This document shows, in pieces, positions 24,957 to 32,784 of a stretch of DNA of 56,707 bases. A program made the translations under genes and the position numbers. The DNA comes from a virus. Location of the stretch: positions 1-56,707 of IMG/VR virus record IMGVR_UViG_3300044620_000273; one strand, written 5' to 3'. The notes under the pieces are model-generated. The model saw only the letters and a list, made by a program, of their open reading frames with translations, searched no databases and had not been told where the DNA came from. The first letter of the stretch is position 1, and the number at the start of each line of letters is the position of its first letter.

Positions 24957-27758
24957 ATGGCTCAAAAGAAAGATTGGTGGGAAAGCTACGAGGAGGCAGG
25001 AGGTCAAGGCTCCCCCTCGCGCAGCATCGTTGTGCAGCCCGGTTCCCCCGTGAAAGAAAGGGAAATCGAAGCGGGGATTGGGCAGAAGCAAGCGGGGGCC
25101 GCATCCTCGGCAGCTTCTGCCGAACAGACGCGGACGCTGCTTCCTGCCAAGGCGAGCAAAGCTCAGTCTGACGCCGAGCTGGCGCAGATTAAGACTGAAG
25201 CCGCTCGCATGGCGTTGGAAAAGGCAAAGGCGCTCATGCGCAACCGTCCGGTCGGCGACGCGCTGACCGAGGCGCAGAACCTTGTTCTGACAGAAATCAG
25301 GAACGCTGTTAAGGCACGCAAGCTTAGCCGTGACATGTTCGGCGCAAGCGGCCTCGGGCAGGGTATCACGTCAGCGTCTATATTCTCCGGCTCTCCGGCA
25401 AACAGCGTCCTTGCGCTTCTCAAACCCATTCAGGCGAACACGGCCTTTACCAAACTGCAAGACATGCGCGCCAAAAGTCCAACGGGCGCGGCACTGGGTG
25501 CCGTGTCGGATCGTGAACTTCAGTTGCTCTACAGTACTGAGGACGCGATTGACCCTGCGGCGAGCGACGAAGTCTTTCAGGACGGCATGGGCACGGTCAT
25601 CAGGAACCGACTGACAGTCGCCAACCGCCTCGGCATCTCCCCCGAAGCTTTGGCCGAGGCCCTCGGGCCAGAAGAAATCCAGACCTTTGGCTCGGACATC
25701 AAGTCCTACCGCTTCGTCCCTGAAGATGTGAAGGCGCTTCAGGCGTATGTTGCGAAGACCAAGAAGGATGGCACCTTCGACCCGACGGACTTTGCCGCAC
25801 TTATGGGCAGCGCATACTACAACGCCACTGGCCGCGAACCAGACGAGAACTTTGTAAAGAATGCTCTCGACACCGGCATGAACTTGCAGACCAGTGAGGG
25901 CGCAGGTCTTTCGGACTTTAGCTATGAGCAGGCCGACAAGGACGCGCAGAAGATGCTCGGCGTTCAAGCCAATGCTGGGGGCAAGACCGAACTTGGCTGG
26001 GGCGAAGTGCTCGGCGGCGCGGCGTTGAACTTTATCCCGAGCACCTTTGAGCTTGCATACGATACGGCCAAGGCCCTGACTGTCGATCTGCCTGACACGG
26101 TTGAGAGCCTTGTGAAGGTCGTTGGCGGCGCGACTGGCCTCACAGACGACACCCAGTATGAGGCCCTGAAGAAATACTACATGGATCGTTACGGGAGCAT
26201 TGAGGGCTTCAAACAGGCCCTCATGACAGACCCAGCGTCTATCGCCGCTGACATCGCGGGCCTCGCAACAGGCGGTGCTACGATCCTTGCGAAGACTGCG
26301 GGCCTTGCGTCCAAGGTCGGGAAGATCGGCGCACTATCGAACGCGGCCAAAGCCGCTGAAGGTTTCGCCAGTGTCGCTGAAGGCTTCGCCACTGGTGCGA
26401 GTAAGCTGGACCCAACACGCTTGGCGGTTGGCACAACCAAACTTGGCGCAAAGGCCCTTGGCAATGTGGCGGAACAGCTCGCTGTGAACGCCCCTGCTCG
26501 CATGGTTGGTGCGACGGGCGCTGACGTCAAGCAGGCCTTCAGTGCTGGCAAGCGCGGATCTCAGGAGTTTGTTGAGCAAGCAACGGAAACGGGCGACGTT
26601 CTCGATCCCTTGGCTAAGGCCGACGCAGCCCTTAGCGAACTCTATCTGAACCGCAGCCGTGATTATACGCGCCGCATGAAGAAGCTAAAGCAAAATCCAG
26701 AAATCTTGTCCTTTGACGATGTCGAACAGGCTATTGAAGGCGTCCGCAATGTTGGGCGGCATAAAGGCATCGACATTTCTGGTGCTGGCGGCGTGTGGGA
26801 CGAAATCGACGCGAAGTACATGGAGTTCTTCGACAAGGGTCTGAACAGCATCGAAGACTTTGATGCGATGAAGCGCGCGATTAAGGAAATCGGCAGCCGC
26901 TACCAAGTCGGTACGCCTGAGTTCAAGGTCGCGAATGATGTCGCAAAGTCGATCAACGCCACCATCACCGCAAAAGCTCCCATATACTCCAAGGTTATGG
27001 GCGACTATCGTCTAGCGAGTGATACCCTCGCCGACGTGAAGGCATCGATTGGTGCAGGTGCAAAGAGTGCAGATACCACCCTCTCGAAGCTCATGCGTGC
27101 GCAGTCCGGTAAAGGCCCGCGTGGCAACTCGGTTATCCAATTACTTGAGAGTACGAAGAGCGGCAAGGGTCTTGGGGACATGCTGGCAGGACGCAACCTG
27201 TCGAGCACTGAACCCCGTGGCATGGCACCAAGCATGATGACGACTGGGGGTGCTGCTGCGGGTTCTCCTGAGCTTCTTCTCGCCTCCACGCTATCGCCTC
27301 GCGGCCTTGGCATGAAGGCCTATGAGCTGGGCGAAAAGTACGGCGCAGCAGAGCGCGGTATTGGCGCAGCGGGCCGCATGATTGGCGCGGATCAGTACAT
27401 CCCGAAGGCAGTCAATCTGGTGCAGGAGTATACGCCGGGCGTGAAGCGCGCCGTCTTCGGCATGCAGCCTATCATCCAGAGCCAGCAAGACCCGTTCACC
27501 CTCACGACGGTCACTCCTGAAGAGCGCAAGAACGCCCTGATGGCGCGCTACGCCGCAACGGCCATACCGCAGGCTGCCTTGGTGGAGCGCGCGCCGCTGT
27601 CGCTTGAGCAGTACCGCGTTGGCCTTCCGGGGGAGGGCAGAACGGATCTGACCGAGCTTTTGAAGATGTATACAGGCGAAGACAACGAACAGCCCGTTGA
27701 AGAAGAGCAGCCCGGATTTGCGCGCGGCGGCATCGTCATGGCACCGAGCATGTTCTAA
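24957..27758 (+). CDS. Large internal/ejection protein candidate
   Basis: A 933-residue protein, mainly helical. Hydrophobic or amphipathic stretches lie near residues 340-380 (VLGGAALNFIPSTFELAYDTAKAL) and 420-470 (ADIAGLATGGATILAKTAGLASKVGKIG), where membrane insertion could occur. The C-terminus ends GFARGGIVMAPSMF, echoing the FARGG tail of the gene at 20832. No transglycosylase motif is recognisable, unlike T7 gp16. It starts five bases after the preceding stop. A DNA-ejection conduit role is inferred from size, composition and gene order. Confidence 0.6.
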   Translation: MAQKKDWWESYEEAGGQGSPSRSIVVQPGSPVKEREIEAGIGQKQAGAASSAASAEQTRTLLPAKASKAQSDAELAQIKTEAARMALEKAKALMRNRPVGDALTEAQNLVLTEIRNAVKARKLSRDMFGASGLGQGITSASIFSGSPANSVLALLKPIQANTAFTKLQDMRAKSPTGAALGAVSDRELQLLYSTEDAIDPAASDEVFQDGMGTVIRNRLTVANRLGISPEALAEALGPEEIQTFGSDIKSYRFVPEDVKALQAYVAKTKKDGTFDPTDFAALMGSAYYNATGREPDENFVKNALDTGMNLQTSEGAGLSDFSYEQADKDAQKMLGVQANAGGKTELGWGEVLGGAALNFIPSTFELAYDTAKALTVDLPDTVESLVKVVGGATGLTDDTQYEALKKYYMDRYGSIEGFKQALMTDPASIAADIAGLATGGATILAKTAGLASKVGKIGALSNAAKAAEGFASVAEGFATGASKLDPTRLAVGTTKLGAKALGNVAEQLAVNAPARMVGATGADVKQAFSAGKRGSQEFVEQATETGDVLDPLAKADAALSELYLNRSRDYTRRMKKLKQNPEILSFDDVEQAIEGVRNVGRHKGIDISGAGGVWDEIDAKYMEFFDKGLNSIEDFDAMKRAIKEIGSRYQVGTPEFKVANDVAKSINATITAKAPIYSKVMGDYRLASDTLADVKASIGAGAKSADTTLSKLMRAQSGKGPRGNSVIQLLESTKSGKGLGDMLAGRNLSSTEPRGMAPSMMTTGGAAAGSPELLLASTLSPRGLGMKAYELGEKYGAAERGIGAAGRMIGADQYIPKAVNLVQEYTPGVKRAVFGMQPIIQSQQDPFTLTTVTPEERKNALMARYAATAIPQAALVERAPLSLEQYRVGLPGEGRTDLTELLKMYTGEDNEQPVEEEQPGFARGGIVMAPSMF

Positions 27759-27793
27759 TGGCACAGGATTATAGCTCGAAGGGTTTAGGTTAA
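27758..27793 (+). CDS. Possible 11-codon coupling ORF
   Basis: ATG at 27758 and TAA at 27791-27793 encode MAQDYSSKGLG. Both ends overlap the flanking genes by one base (TAATG on each side), the same join used by neighbouring tail genes. It may be a real micro-peptide or a reinitiation bridge that carries ribosomes from the 933-residue gene to the next gene. A chance arrangement cannot be excluded. Confidence 0.3.
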   Translation: MAQDYSSKGLG

Positions 27794-29883
27794 TGACTGG
27801 TAGCGTTTCATCCCGCAAAAAGAATGCCGAAAGGGCCCGCCAACGTCGTATCGATGCGATGAAGGTGGAACGCCGCCGCGCCAATGAAGCCGCGACATCC
27901 AACGCAGGAAAGCTCGGCAGCGGGATTGCGTCGATACCGAGCCGCGTCGTGAAATACGCCAAAACCTCTACGCCTTCGAGCGTTGTTCGTGACGTCAAAA
28001 ATATTGCCACGTCCACTTACGATGCGGCGGTGGAAGATCCGAACGCGTTTATCGAAGACGCGATATTCTCTCCGCTTGCGGCTATCCGTGACTTTGGTGA
28101 TGCGCGCGCAATGGCGCAAAAGCTCCGTGAGCAGGGCCGCTATGCCGAGGCAGAAAAGATGGAAGCACTGGCGGGCACTGCTGTAATGGCCGCCGTGCCT
28201 ATCCTCGGACGGCCCGCAGGTGTTACACTGCGCAACGCAGTGAAAACCGCAGAAAAGACGGCTATAAAAGACGCGGTGAAAGGTGCTACGAAGGCGGCAC
28301 CCTCGGACCTAACTGTAACGCCGAAGGCGACCACAATAATCGCCGGTGTCGAAGAGAAGAAACCTTCGCGGGCCATCCAGCGTTTTGCCGAGCCGCGTTC
28401 TGGCCCAAGCACAAAAGAACGCCCCCTCGCCCAAACAAGGACACCTCTACCCGAAACAGCGCCCGCGCTACCGTCCAGCGTTTCTGGTTCGTTTGATGCC
28501 AGCCAGAACGTCCCGATGACCTATAAGGGCATGCAGCCTTGGGAACTGACTAGCACCCAGATGGCTGATCTCGGCGATACGCTGGGCGTGCCAAATCTTG
28601 GGCCACTGAACGAGCCTGTCTCCTTTCCTTATGAGGCAGGCGGTGGTGAACGCTTCGACATACCGGGCGGCCTCGAAGGCAGGTTCACCTATGAAGACAT
28701 GGCGAAGATGAAAGCTTCGGGCATCGATCCATCGCGGATTGATCCTGAACTGCACCGTGGCATCCAGCGTAAGCTGATGCTGTCAATGGACGAGCCTGAA
28801 GGTCTCTCGGACGCCAAGGTGCTTTCGGGCCTGACCTTTGGCTACACCTCACCAAACAACCCGCTGACACCAAACCAACTCGCGACATCGCGCCTTCGTA
28901 TGAACTCGATGGAAGATTTGGATCGCATCATAAATAGCAGGCCGTGGGAGCTTTCCGACGCGGTCACGAAAGATCAGCGAGAAGCTTTTAGCGAAGATCT
29001 TGCCAATCGGTTGGGCTTGGGTGCTGCCTCAAAGGGCGGGATAGGCGCACGCGGCAGCGTCGACTATTCCGGTTATACCGACTTTTTAGATCTGTTCCGT
29101 CGCGACCCCTCCTTCTTCCACCGTGGTGCGGACGAAGCATGGCCCGCACTGGTGGAGCGCATAGCAACGCAGGTGCCGGGCTTGTCGAACAAGACTGGAT
29201 CTTTTGGCGTTGCGTGGCAGCCAAATGCTGGGGTGTCGGCTATCGACCGCCACATGGCAAACAGGTACATGGACACAATCTTGGCTGATCCAGCCAAGCG
29301 AGATGCCTTTGAAAAACGCGCCTTGAACCTTGCGGCGACCCGTGCTGCCAAAGAAGGGAAAGAGGCACCCACGAACTTTGCTGATTTGAACAAAGGTCTG
29401 GTGCAAGAGCTTCTTCTGGCGGAAGTTGGCAACTCGCCTTCTCCGAAGTTCCGCATGAAGTCTGGTGAGGTGAACCCCGCCGTCCCCGACTATCTTGCCG
29501 ATGTTGACTGGATCTCTGAACCGCAAAAAGCGGAACTAATGGGGCAGACCTACAAGGACGTCGTTAACGCAAACGAAGAGGCGATGGCCGGTTCAGGCCT
29601 GCACCTGTTCGGCAACCAGTGGAACATCTGGGATCGCATCCGCCAGCGCCTTGAGCCGCATGAGAATATGTTCCCCGGCCTTGAAAACATCCCGAGGCTG
29701 AACGTCGACCAGATGCGGGTTATCGACACCGCCCACGGTCTGACCGGACACAAGAACTACAGCAAAGATAGCGACTTCAGGCTCCAGCCAACGAAGGCTG
29801 GGGACTACCGGCGGTTCCGTTATTTCTCGGATGGGGGCTTCGCTGTAAAGAAGCGTGATGAGGCTTTTGCTGTCCACAAATAA
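27793..29883 (+). CDS. Last virion gene of the right-going arm, internal protein candidate
   Basis: A 696-residue protein. The N-terminus is highly basic (SSRKKNAERARQRRIDAMKVERRRANE), followed by an Ala-rich hydrophobic patch (EALAGTAVMAAVPILGRPAG). The C-terminal 400 residues look globular (GYTSPNNPLTPNQLATSRLRM, FLDLFRRDPSFFHRGADEAWPALVERI, SAIDRHMANRYMDTIL, YFSDGGFAVKKRDEAF) and resemble large proteins found at this position in related uncultured phages. No known catalytic motif is recognised. It converges on the leftward early genes. Confidence 0.6.
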   Translation: MTGSVSSRKKNAERARQRRIDAMKVERRRANEAATSNAGKLGSGIASIPSRVVKYAKTSTPSSVVRDVKNIATSTYDAAVEDPNAFIEDAIFSPLAAIRDFGDARAMAQKLREQGRYAEAEKMEALAGTAVMAAVPILGRPAGVTLRNAVKTAEKTAIKDAVKGATKAAPSDLTVTPKATTIIAGVEEKKPSRAIQRFAEPRSGPSTKERPLAQTRTPLPETAPALPSSVSGSFDASQNVPMTYKGMQPWELTSTQMADLGDTLGVPNLGPLNEPVSFPYEAGGGERFDIPGGLEGRFTYEDMAKMKASGIDPSRIDPELHRGIQRKLMLSMDEPEGLSDAKVLSGLTFGYTSPNNPLTPNQLATSRLRMNSMEDLDRIINSRPWELSDAVTKDQREAFSEDLANRLGLGAASKGGIGARGSVDYSGYTDFLDLFRRDPSFFHRGADEAWPALVERIATQVPGLSNKTGSFGVAWQPNAGVSAIDRHMANRYMDTILADPAKRDAFEKRALNLAATRAAKEGKEAPTNFADLNKGLVQELLLAEVGNSPSPKFRMKSGEVNPAVPDYLADVDWISEPQKAELMGQTYKDVVNANEEAMAGSGLHLFGNQWNIWDRIRQRLEPHENMFPGLENIPRLNVDQMRVIDTAHGLTGHKNYSKDSDFRLQPTKAGDYRRFRYFSDGGFAVKKRDEAFAVHK

Positions 29884-30025
29884 ATGCTGTTGATAGGCAT
29901 GAAGAGAACCAGAGGCTGATCTCGTGTAGATCGGCCTCGTCCTTCACCGCCATAAACGCTTTTGCCCACGCATCCGCGTCAACGCACATGTCCTGTTCTA
30001 GTTTCCGTCTGACCTCGTGTGTCAA
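29777..30025 (-). CDS. Possible last gene of the leftward operon, overlapping the convergent virion gene
   Basis: An 82-codon frame with TTG start at 30025 that overlaps the upstream TGA (TTGA). It reads TTG-initiated THEVRRKLEQDMCVDADAWA, then KAFMAVKDEADLHEISLWFSS. The D-x-x-AWAKAFM...WF pattern is like small early phage proteins, but the last 35 codons run antisense to the 27793-29883 gene and look non-native (SPHPRNNGTAGSPQPSLAG). Either the gene truly overlaps head-to-head or only the first half is a relic. Confidence 0.4.
   Translation of the reverse strand: MTHEVRRKLEQDMCVDADAWAKAFMAVKDEADLHEISLWFSSCLSTAFICGQQKPHHASLQRSPHPRNNGTAGSPQPSLAGA
29912..29938. terminator. Hairpin between convergent operons
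   Basis: GAGGCTGATCT (29912-29922) and AGATCGGCCTC (29928-29938) form an 11-bp stem with one G-T pair and a 5-base loop. It lies 29 bases after the rightward stop and before the end of the leftward operon. No T-run follows on either strand, so it would be a weak bidirectional terminator or a barrier to antisense read-through. Confidence 0.45.
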
Positions 30026-30399
30026 CGCCCCTCTCCTTTGGCTTCGGCCAGCAGCGCGGCATAGGCTATGTTATCCTCGGCACTATCGGCGTGATACTCG
30101 CTGCGCGTGAACAGGCGAACAAGCTTGACCTGCTGCATGAACATCCAGCCTTCGCTCTCGGTCAGGTCGCGGCCTGTGATGGCATTGAAGGCCGTCACGA
30201 TCTTGCCCATCGACCGTTCGCCCTCTGGCTCGTCGTAGGTCGCAGATCGGTCGTGCATGTGCGCCGCAGCGCGGCCCAGCAGCTCGGCGGCCTTCGGCTC
30301 TGGCATCTTGGGTGTCGCATGCGACTGGAAGCAGTCCATCGTCTTCGTCAGCGTATCATACTCGACGTCGCAGAAACTGCATATAAAGCTCTTGCTCAT
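30022..30399 (-). CDS. DUF6378-type early protein with N-terminal CxxC
   Basis: A 125-residue protein. Residues about 40-122 match DUF6378 as I know it: LLGRAAAHMHDRSATYDEPEGERSMGKIVTAFNAITG, LTESEGWMFMQQVKLVR, and HADSAEDNIAYAALLAE. It adds an N-terminal CSFC with a later Cys/His, which could bind metal. The family is common in phages; its biochemical role is unknown. ATG 30399 overlaps the helicase stop by four bases. Confidence 0.8.
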   Translation of the reverse strand: MSKSFICSFCDVEYDTLTKTMDCFQSHATPKMPEPKAAELLGRAAAHMHDRSATYDEPEGERSMGKIVTAFNAITGRDLTESEGWMFMQQVKLVRLFTRSEYHADSAEDNIAYAALLAEAKGEGR

Positions 30400-31754
30400 T
30401 TCGTTCTCCGTTTCAGTGCTTCCAACAAAACCTCTTGTATCGTCTTCTTGGACGTGAGGCGGTGCATAACGAGACTATCGACCGTGTTGCGGGCGAGGAT
30501 AGGGTAGATGAAGACTGGGCGATCATAACCCGCCTGCTTCTGCCGCATCGGGCCGATGCGCTCAATGATCTGCATATGCTCTTCGAGGTTCCAGTTGACC
30601 CCATAGAAGGCCAATATATTGCCCCCATCGGCAAGGTTCAACCCGTGGCCTGCCGACGCAGGGTGCGCAAACAGGATCGGGATCTGCCCGGCGTTCCACT
30701 GCCTAATCGTGTCAGGGTCTGCGTCCAAGACCCGACCGTTACGAAAGCGATCCCGCAGCCGCGCCAAGTCATGCTTGAAATTATAGGCCACCAACACGGG
30801 CGCGCCGTTGGCTTCCTCGATGATGCTTTCCAGCGCATCCAGCTTGGCCGCGTGAACTGGCTCCCAGTTGCCCTCGTCATCTACGTACATCGCGCCGTTG
30901 GCGAGTTGCAAACACTTCTGCGTGCGCACTGCCGCGTTGACGGCCTCGACACCCTCCTCACCGATCTGCGCGAACATCTCGGTCTCCATGTCCGTGTACA
31001 TGTCCCGCGCGTCGGGCGGCAGGTCGATGTAGATCGGGTTGGTGATTGGCTCGTCGACTGGCAGGCCGCGCACGGTCAGGCAGATGTCCTTGAGCCGCTC
31101 CTCGACCTCGGCCTGCGTGTGATCGTAAGGCACGAGGCTGTAGCCGTCATAGCCCTTGCGGAACCAGCGCATGGCGAAGGCAGAGAAGCTCTGACCCAGA
31201 CGCTCGCCCTTGTCGAGGAACCAGATCTGGCCCCACAGATCCTTGACGCCGTTTGGCGCGGGCGTGCCTGTCAGGCCAATGAAGCGGTCGACGTGCGTGT
31301 GCGCCACCTCACCCAATGCCCGAGCGCGAGATCCGCCCTGCCGCAAGCGGAAGGACTTCAGGCGCGTGAACTCATCCGCGATCACAGTCTTGAAGGGCCA
31401 CGCGTCGCCCACCGCCTTCCGCAGCCAGACAAGGTTGTCATAGTTGGTCGTGTAGATGTCGGCGGGCGTATCAAGCGCCGCTTGACGCTGCTTAGGCGTG
31501 CCGGTGATGACGCTGACGCGCAGGTGCGACAGGTGCGGCCACTTCTGGACCTCGTCAGGCCACGTAGAGCGCGCAACGCGCAGCGGGGCCAGCACAAGGG
31601 CCGGATAGACGTCCTCGACCACGGAGAGGGCCTCCAGAGCCGTCAGGGTGGTTACGGTCTTCCCGCCGCCCATCGGCATCCACAGGGCTGCCCTGCGCTC
31701 CTTGTATAGGTGCGCGAGGGCCTCTTCCTGATAGTCGTGTGGTTTGAAGGTCAC
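30396..31754 (-). CDS. SNF2/DEAD-like superfamily 2 helicase
   Basis: A 452-residue ATP-dependent DNA translocase/helicase. Visible motifs: HDYQEEAL near the N-terminus (Q motif-like), Walker A PMGGGKT with Lys32, LVLAPLRV (Ia), VIADEFTRLKS (motif II, Asp127-Glu128), GLTGTPAPNG (III), APVLVAYNFKHDLARL (IV), and QIIERIGPMRQKQ (VI). Length and spacing fit phage SNF2-type helicases, which are thought to act in replication, recombination or repair. It lies in the leftward replication operon, ATGA-linked to both neighbours. The exact substrate is not deducible. Confidence 0.92.
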   Translation of the reverse strand: MTFKPHDYQEEALAHLYKERRAALWMPMGGGKTVTTLTALEALSVVEDVYPALVLAPLRVARSTWPDEVQKWPHLSHLRVSVITGTPKQRQAALDTPADIYTTNYDNLVWLRKAVGDAWPFKTVIADEFTRLKSFRLRQGGSRARALGEVAHTHVDRFIGLTGTPAPNGVKDLWGQIWFLDKGERLGQSFSAFAMRWFRKGYDGYSLVPYDHTQAEVEERLKDICLTVRGLPVDEPITNPIYIDLPPDARDMYTDMETEMFAQIGEEGVEAVNAAVRTQKCLQLANGAMYVDDEGNWEPVHAAKLDALESIIEEANGAPVLVAYNFKHDLARLRDRFRNGRVLDADPDTIRQWNAGQIPILFAHPASAGHGLNLADGGNILAFYGVNWNLEEHMQIIERIGPMRQKQAGYDRPVFIYPILARNTVDSLVMHRLTSKKTIQEVLLEALKRRTK

Positions 31755-32443
31755 GCTGCTTCCTCGAACTTGGGCCGGGCGATTATGGTCTGCGGCACGC
31801 CGTCGCGCAAGTCATGCGCCTTGATGGTGGCCTTACCGCGAACCTTCTCGCCGCGCTCAAACGCGATGCTGCCCTTGTAGACGATGACGTTGTTGCCAGC
31901 GTCGCGGAAGATCGTGATGTAGACCGTGCCGAACTGGCTGTCGAAGCTGTGCGTGCGCTCGGCGGTCAGGTCGAAGTCGCGACGCTCGCCGACCGTGCCA
32001 ACGTGGTTGGTGTTGGCATCAGCGGCATTAGCTTCGGCGCGGGCAACCTCGCGACCGGCCAGCTTGTCCTTGGCTGCGGCAAAAGACTTAGCGACGGCGG
32101 CGTGCTGACCGTCGGTCAGACCGCCCCACTCATCGATGGCTTTGCGCATGCTGTCGAGGAAAGAACCGCGAGCGTAGAACGACAGGGGGTGGCTGACGAT
32201 CTTGCACCCGCAGACGCCGTACTTGTTGTCTTCATGCTCATACGTGCCGTCGGCATAGCGGCAGCAGCGCGAGCCGAGCTGCTCAACACCAATGAACTCA
32301 CCCTCGTTGAACAGCCAGTCGTGCAGGGTCTGCGCGTCTTCGTGCGCGGCCAGCCACTTGGCGCGGCCTGTCTTGGCGCGGTTCGCTTGGATGCGGCGGC
32401 GGATAGCGGCTTCGTAGCGGGCTTCGTTTTCGATGTACGTCAT
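31751..32443 (-). CDS. Conserved early protein of unknown function
   Basis: A 230-residue protein. I chose ATG 32443 because it follows a predicted promoter, leader and ribosome-binding site; an in-frame extension would run back into the promoter. It contains a Cys cluster (SRCCRYADG, YGVCGCKIV), a charged middle (AAAKDKLAGREVARAEANAADA) and a C-terminal beta segment (FGTVYITIFRDAGNNVIVYKGS). The Cys group could bind metal. Similar proteins occur in other phage replication regions. It overlaps the helicase start by four bases. Confidence 0.7.
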   Translation of the reverse strand: MTYIENEARYEAAIRRRIQANRAKTGRAKWLAAHEDAQTLHDWLFNEGEFIGVEQLGSRCCRYADGTYEHEDNKYGVCGCKIVSHPLSFYARGSFLDSMRKAIDEWGGLTDGQHAAVAKSFAAAKDKLAGREVARAEANAADANTNHVGTVGERRDFDLTAERTHSFDSQFGTVYITIFRDAGNNVIVYKGSIAFERGEKVRGKATIKAHDLRDGVPQTIIARPKFEEAA

Positions 32444-32457
32444 GTCGGTAACTCCGT

Positions 32458-32500
32458 GTTGCTGATGCCCCCTAGTGGCATATGCAACGTCAGGTTGCAA
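32458..32500 (-). promoter_or_regulatory. Early promoter-operator module A
   Basis: On the - strand: TTGCAA (-35, 32500-32495), 17-base spacer, CACTAG (weak -10, 32477-32472), predicted start A32466, and transcript start ATCAGCAAC (32466-32458). The inverted repeat TGCAAC-N5-GTTGCA (32483-32499) overlaps the -35. It is one of four matching modules. Here both repeat arms carry C/G instead of T/A, so symmetry is kept. Confidence 0.6.
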
Positions 32501-32783
32501 CCCCCTTCTGCACTTTTTTCACTATTTCGTCGATTTCTTCTATCGACCGGGCGATGAACACCGGAAAACCGTCGTTTCTCATGCGCTCAATCTCGCGCTG
32601 CTGGTGCCCGCTAACGCGGTCCCCATCGGCTTTGATCTCGATGAAGGCCGCCTTGGGCCACGTCCACCAGACAAAGCAGTCTGGGCAGCCCCTGCGGCCC
32701 TCCCAGCGCACCTTGCGGTACTGACCGCCGCTCTTCTGCACGACGTGCTTGAGATGGTCCTGTAGGCGTCCTGCGGGCGTCAC
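32490..32783 (-). CDS. VRR-NUC domain nuclease
   Basis: A 97-residue single-domain protein of the VRR-NUC (PD-(D/E)XK-like) class. GTG 32783 starts one base after the polymerase stop and has AGGAAGG upstream; ATG 32813 would add ten unlikely residues. Motifs: TPAGRLQDHLKHV, RKVRWEGRRGCPDCFV (the catalytic Asp in GCPD), and AFIEIKADGDRVSGHQ (catalytic Glu-x-Lys). Such phage proteins are structure-specific nucleases placed beside DNA polymerase, likely acting on replication or recombination intermediates. Confidence 0.88.
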   Translation of the reverse strand: MTPAGRLQDHLKHVVQKSGGQYRKVRWEGRRGCPDCFVWWTWPKAAFIEIKADGDRVSGHQQREIERMRNDGFPVFIARSIEEIDEIVKKVQKGVAT

Positions 32784-32784
32784 G

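Noticed and set aside
30435-31709. 424-codon + strand frame opposite the helicase
   Set aside because: The - strand frame has all SF2 helicase motifs; the + strand frame has none and lacks coupling to any neighbour.
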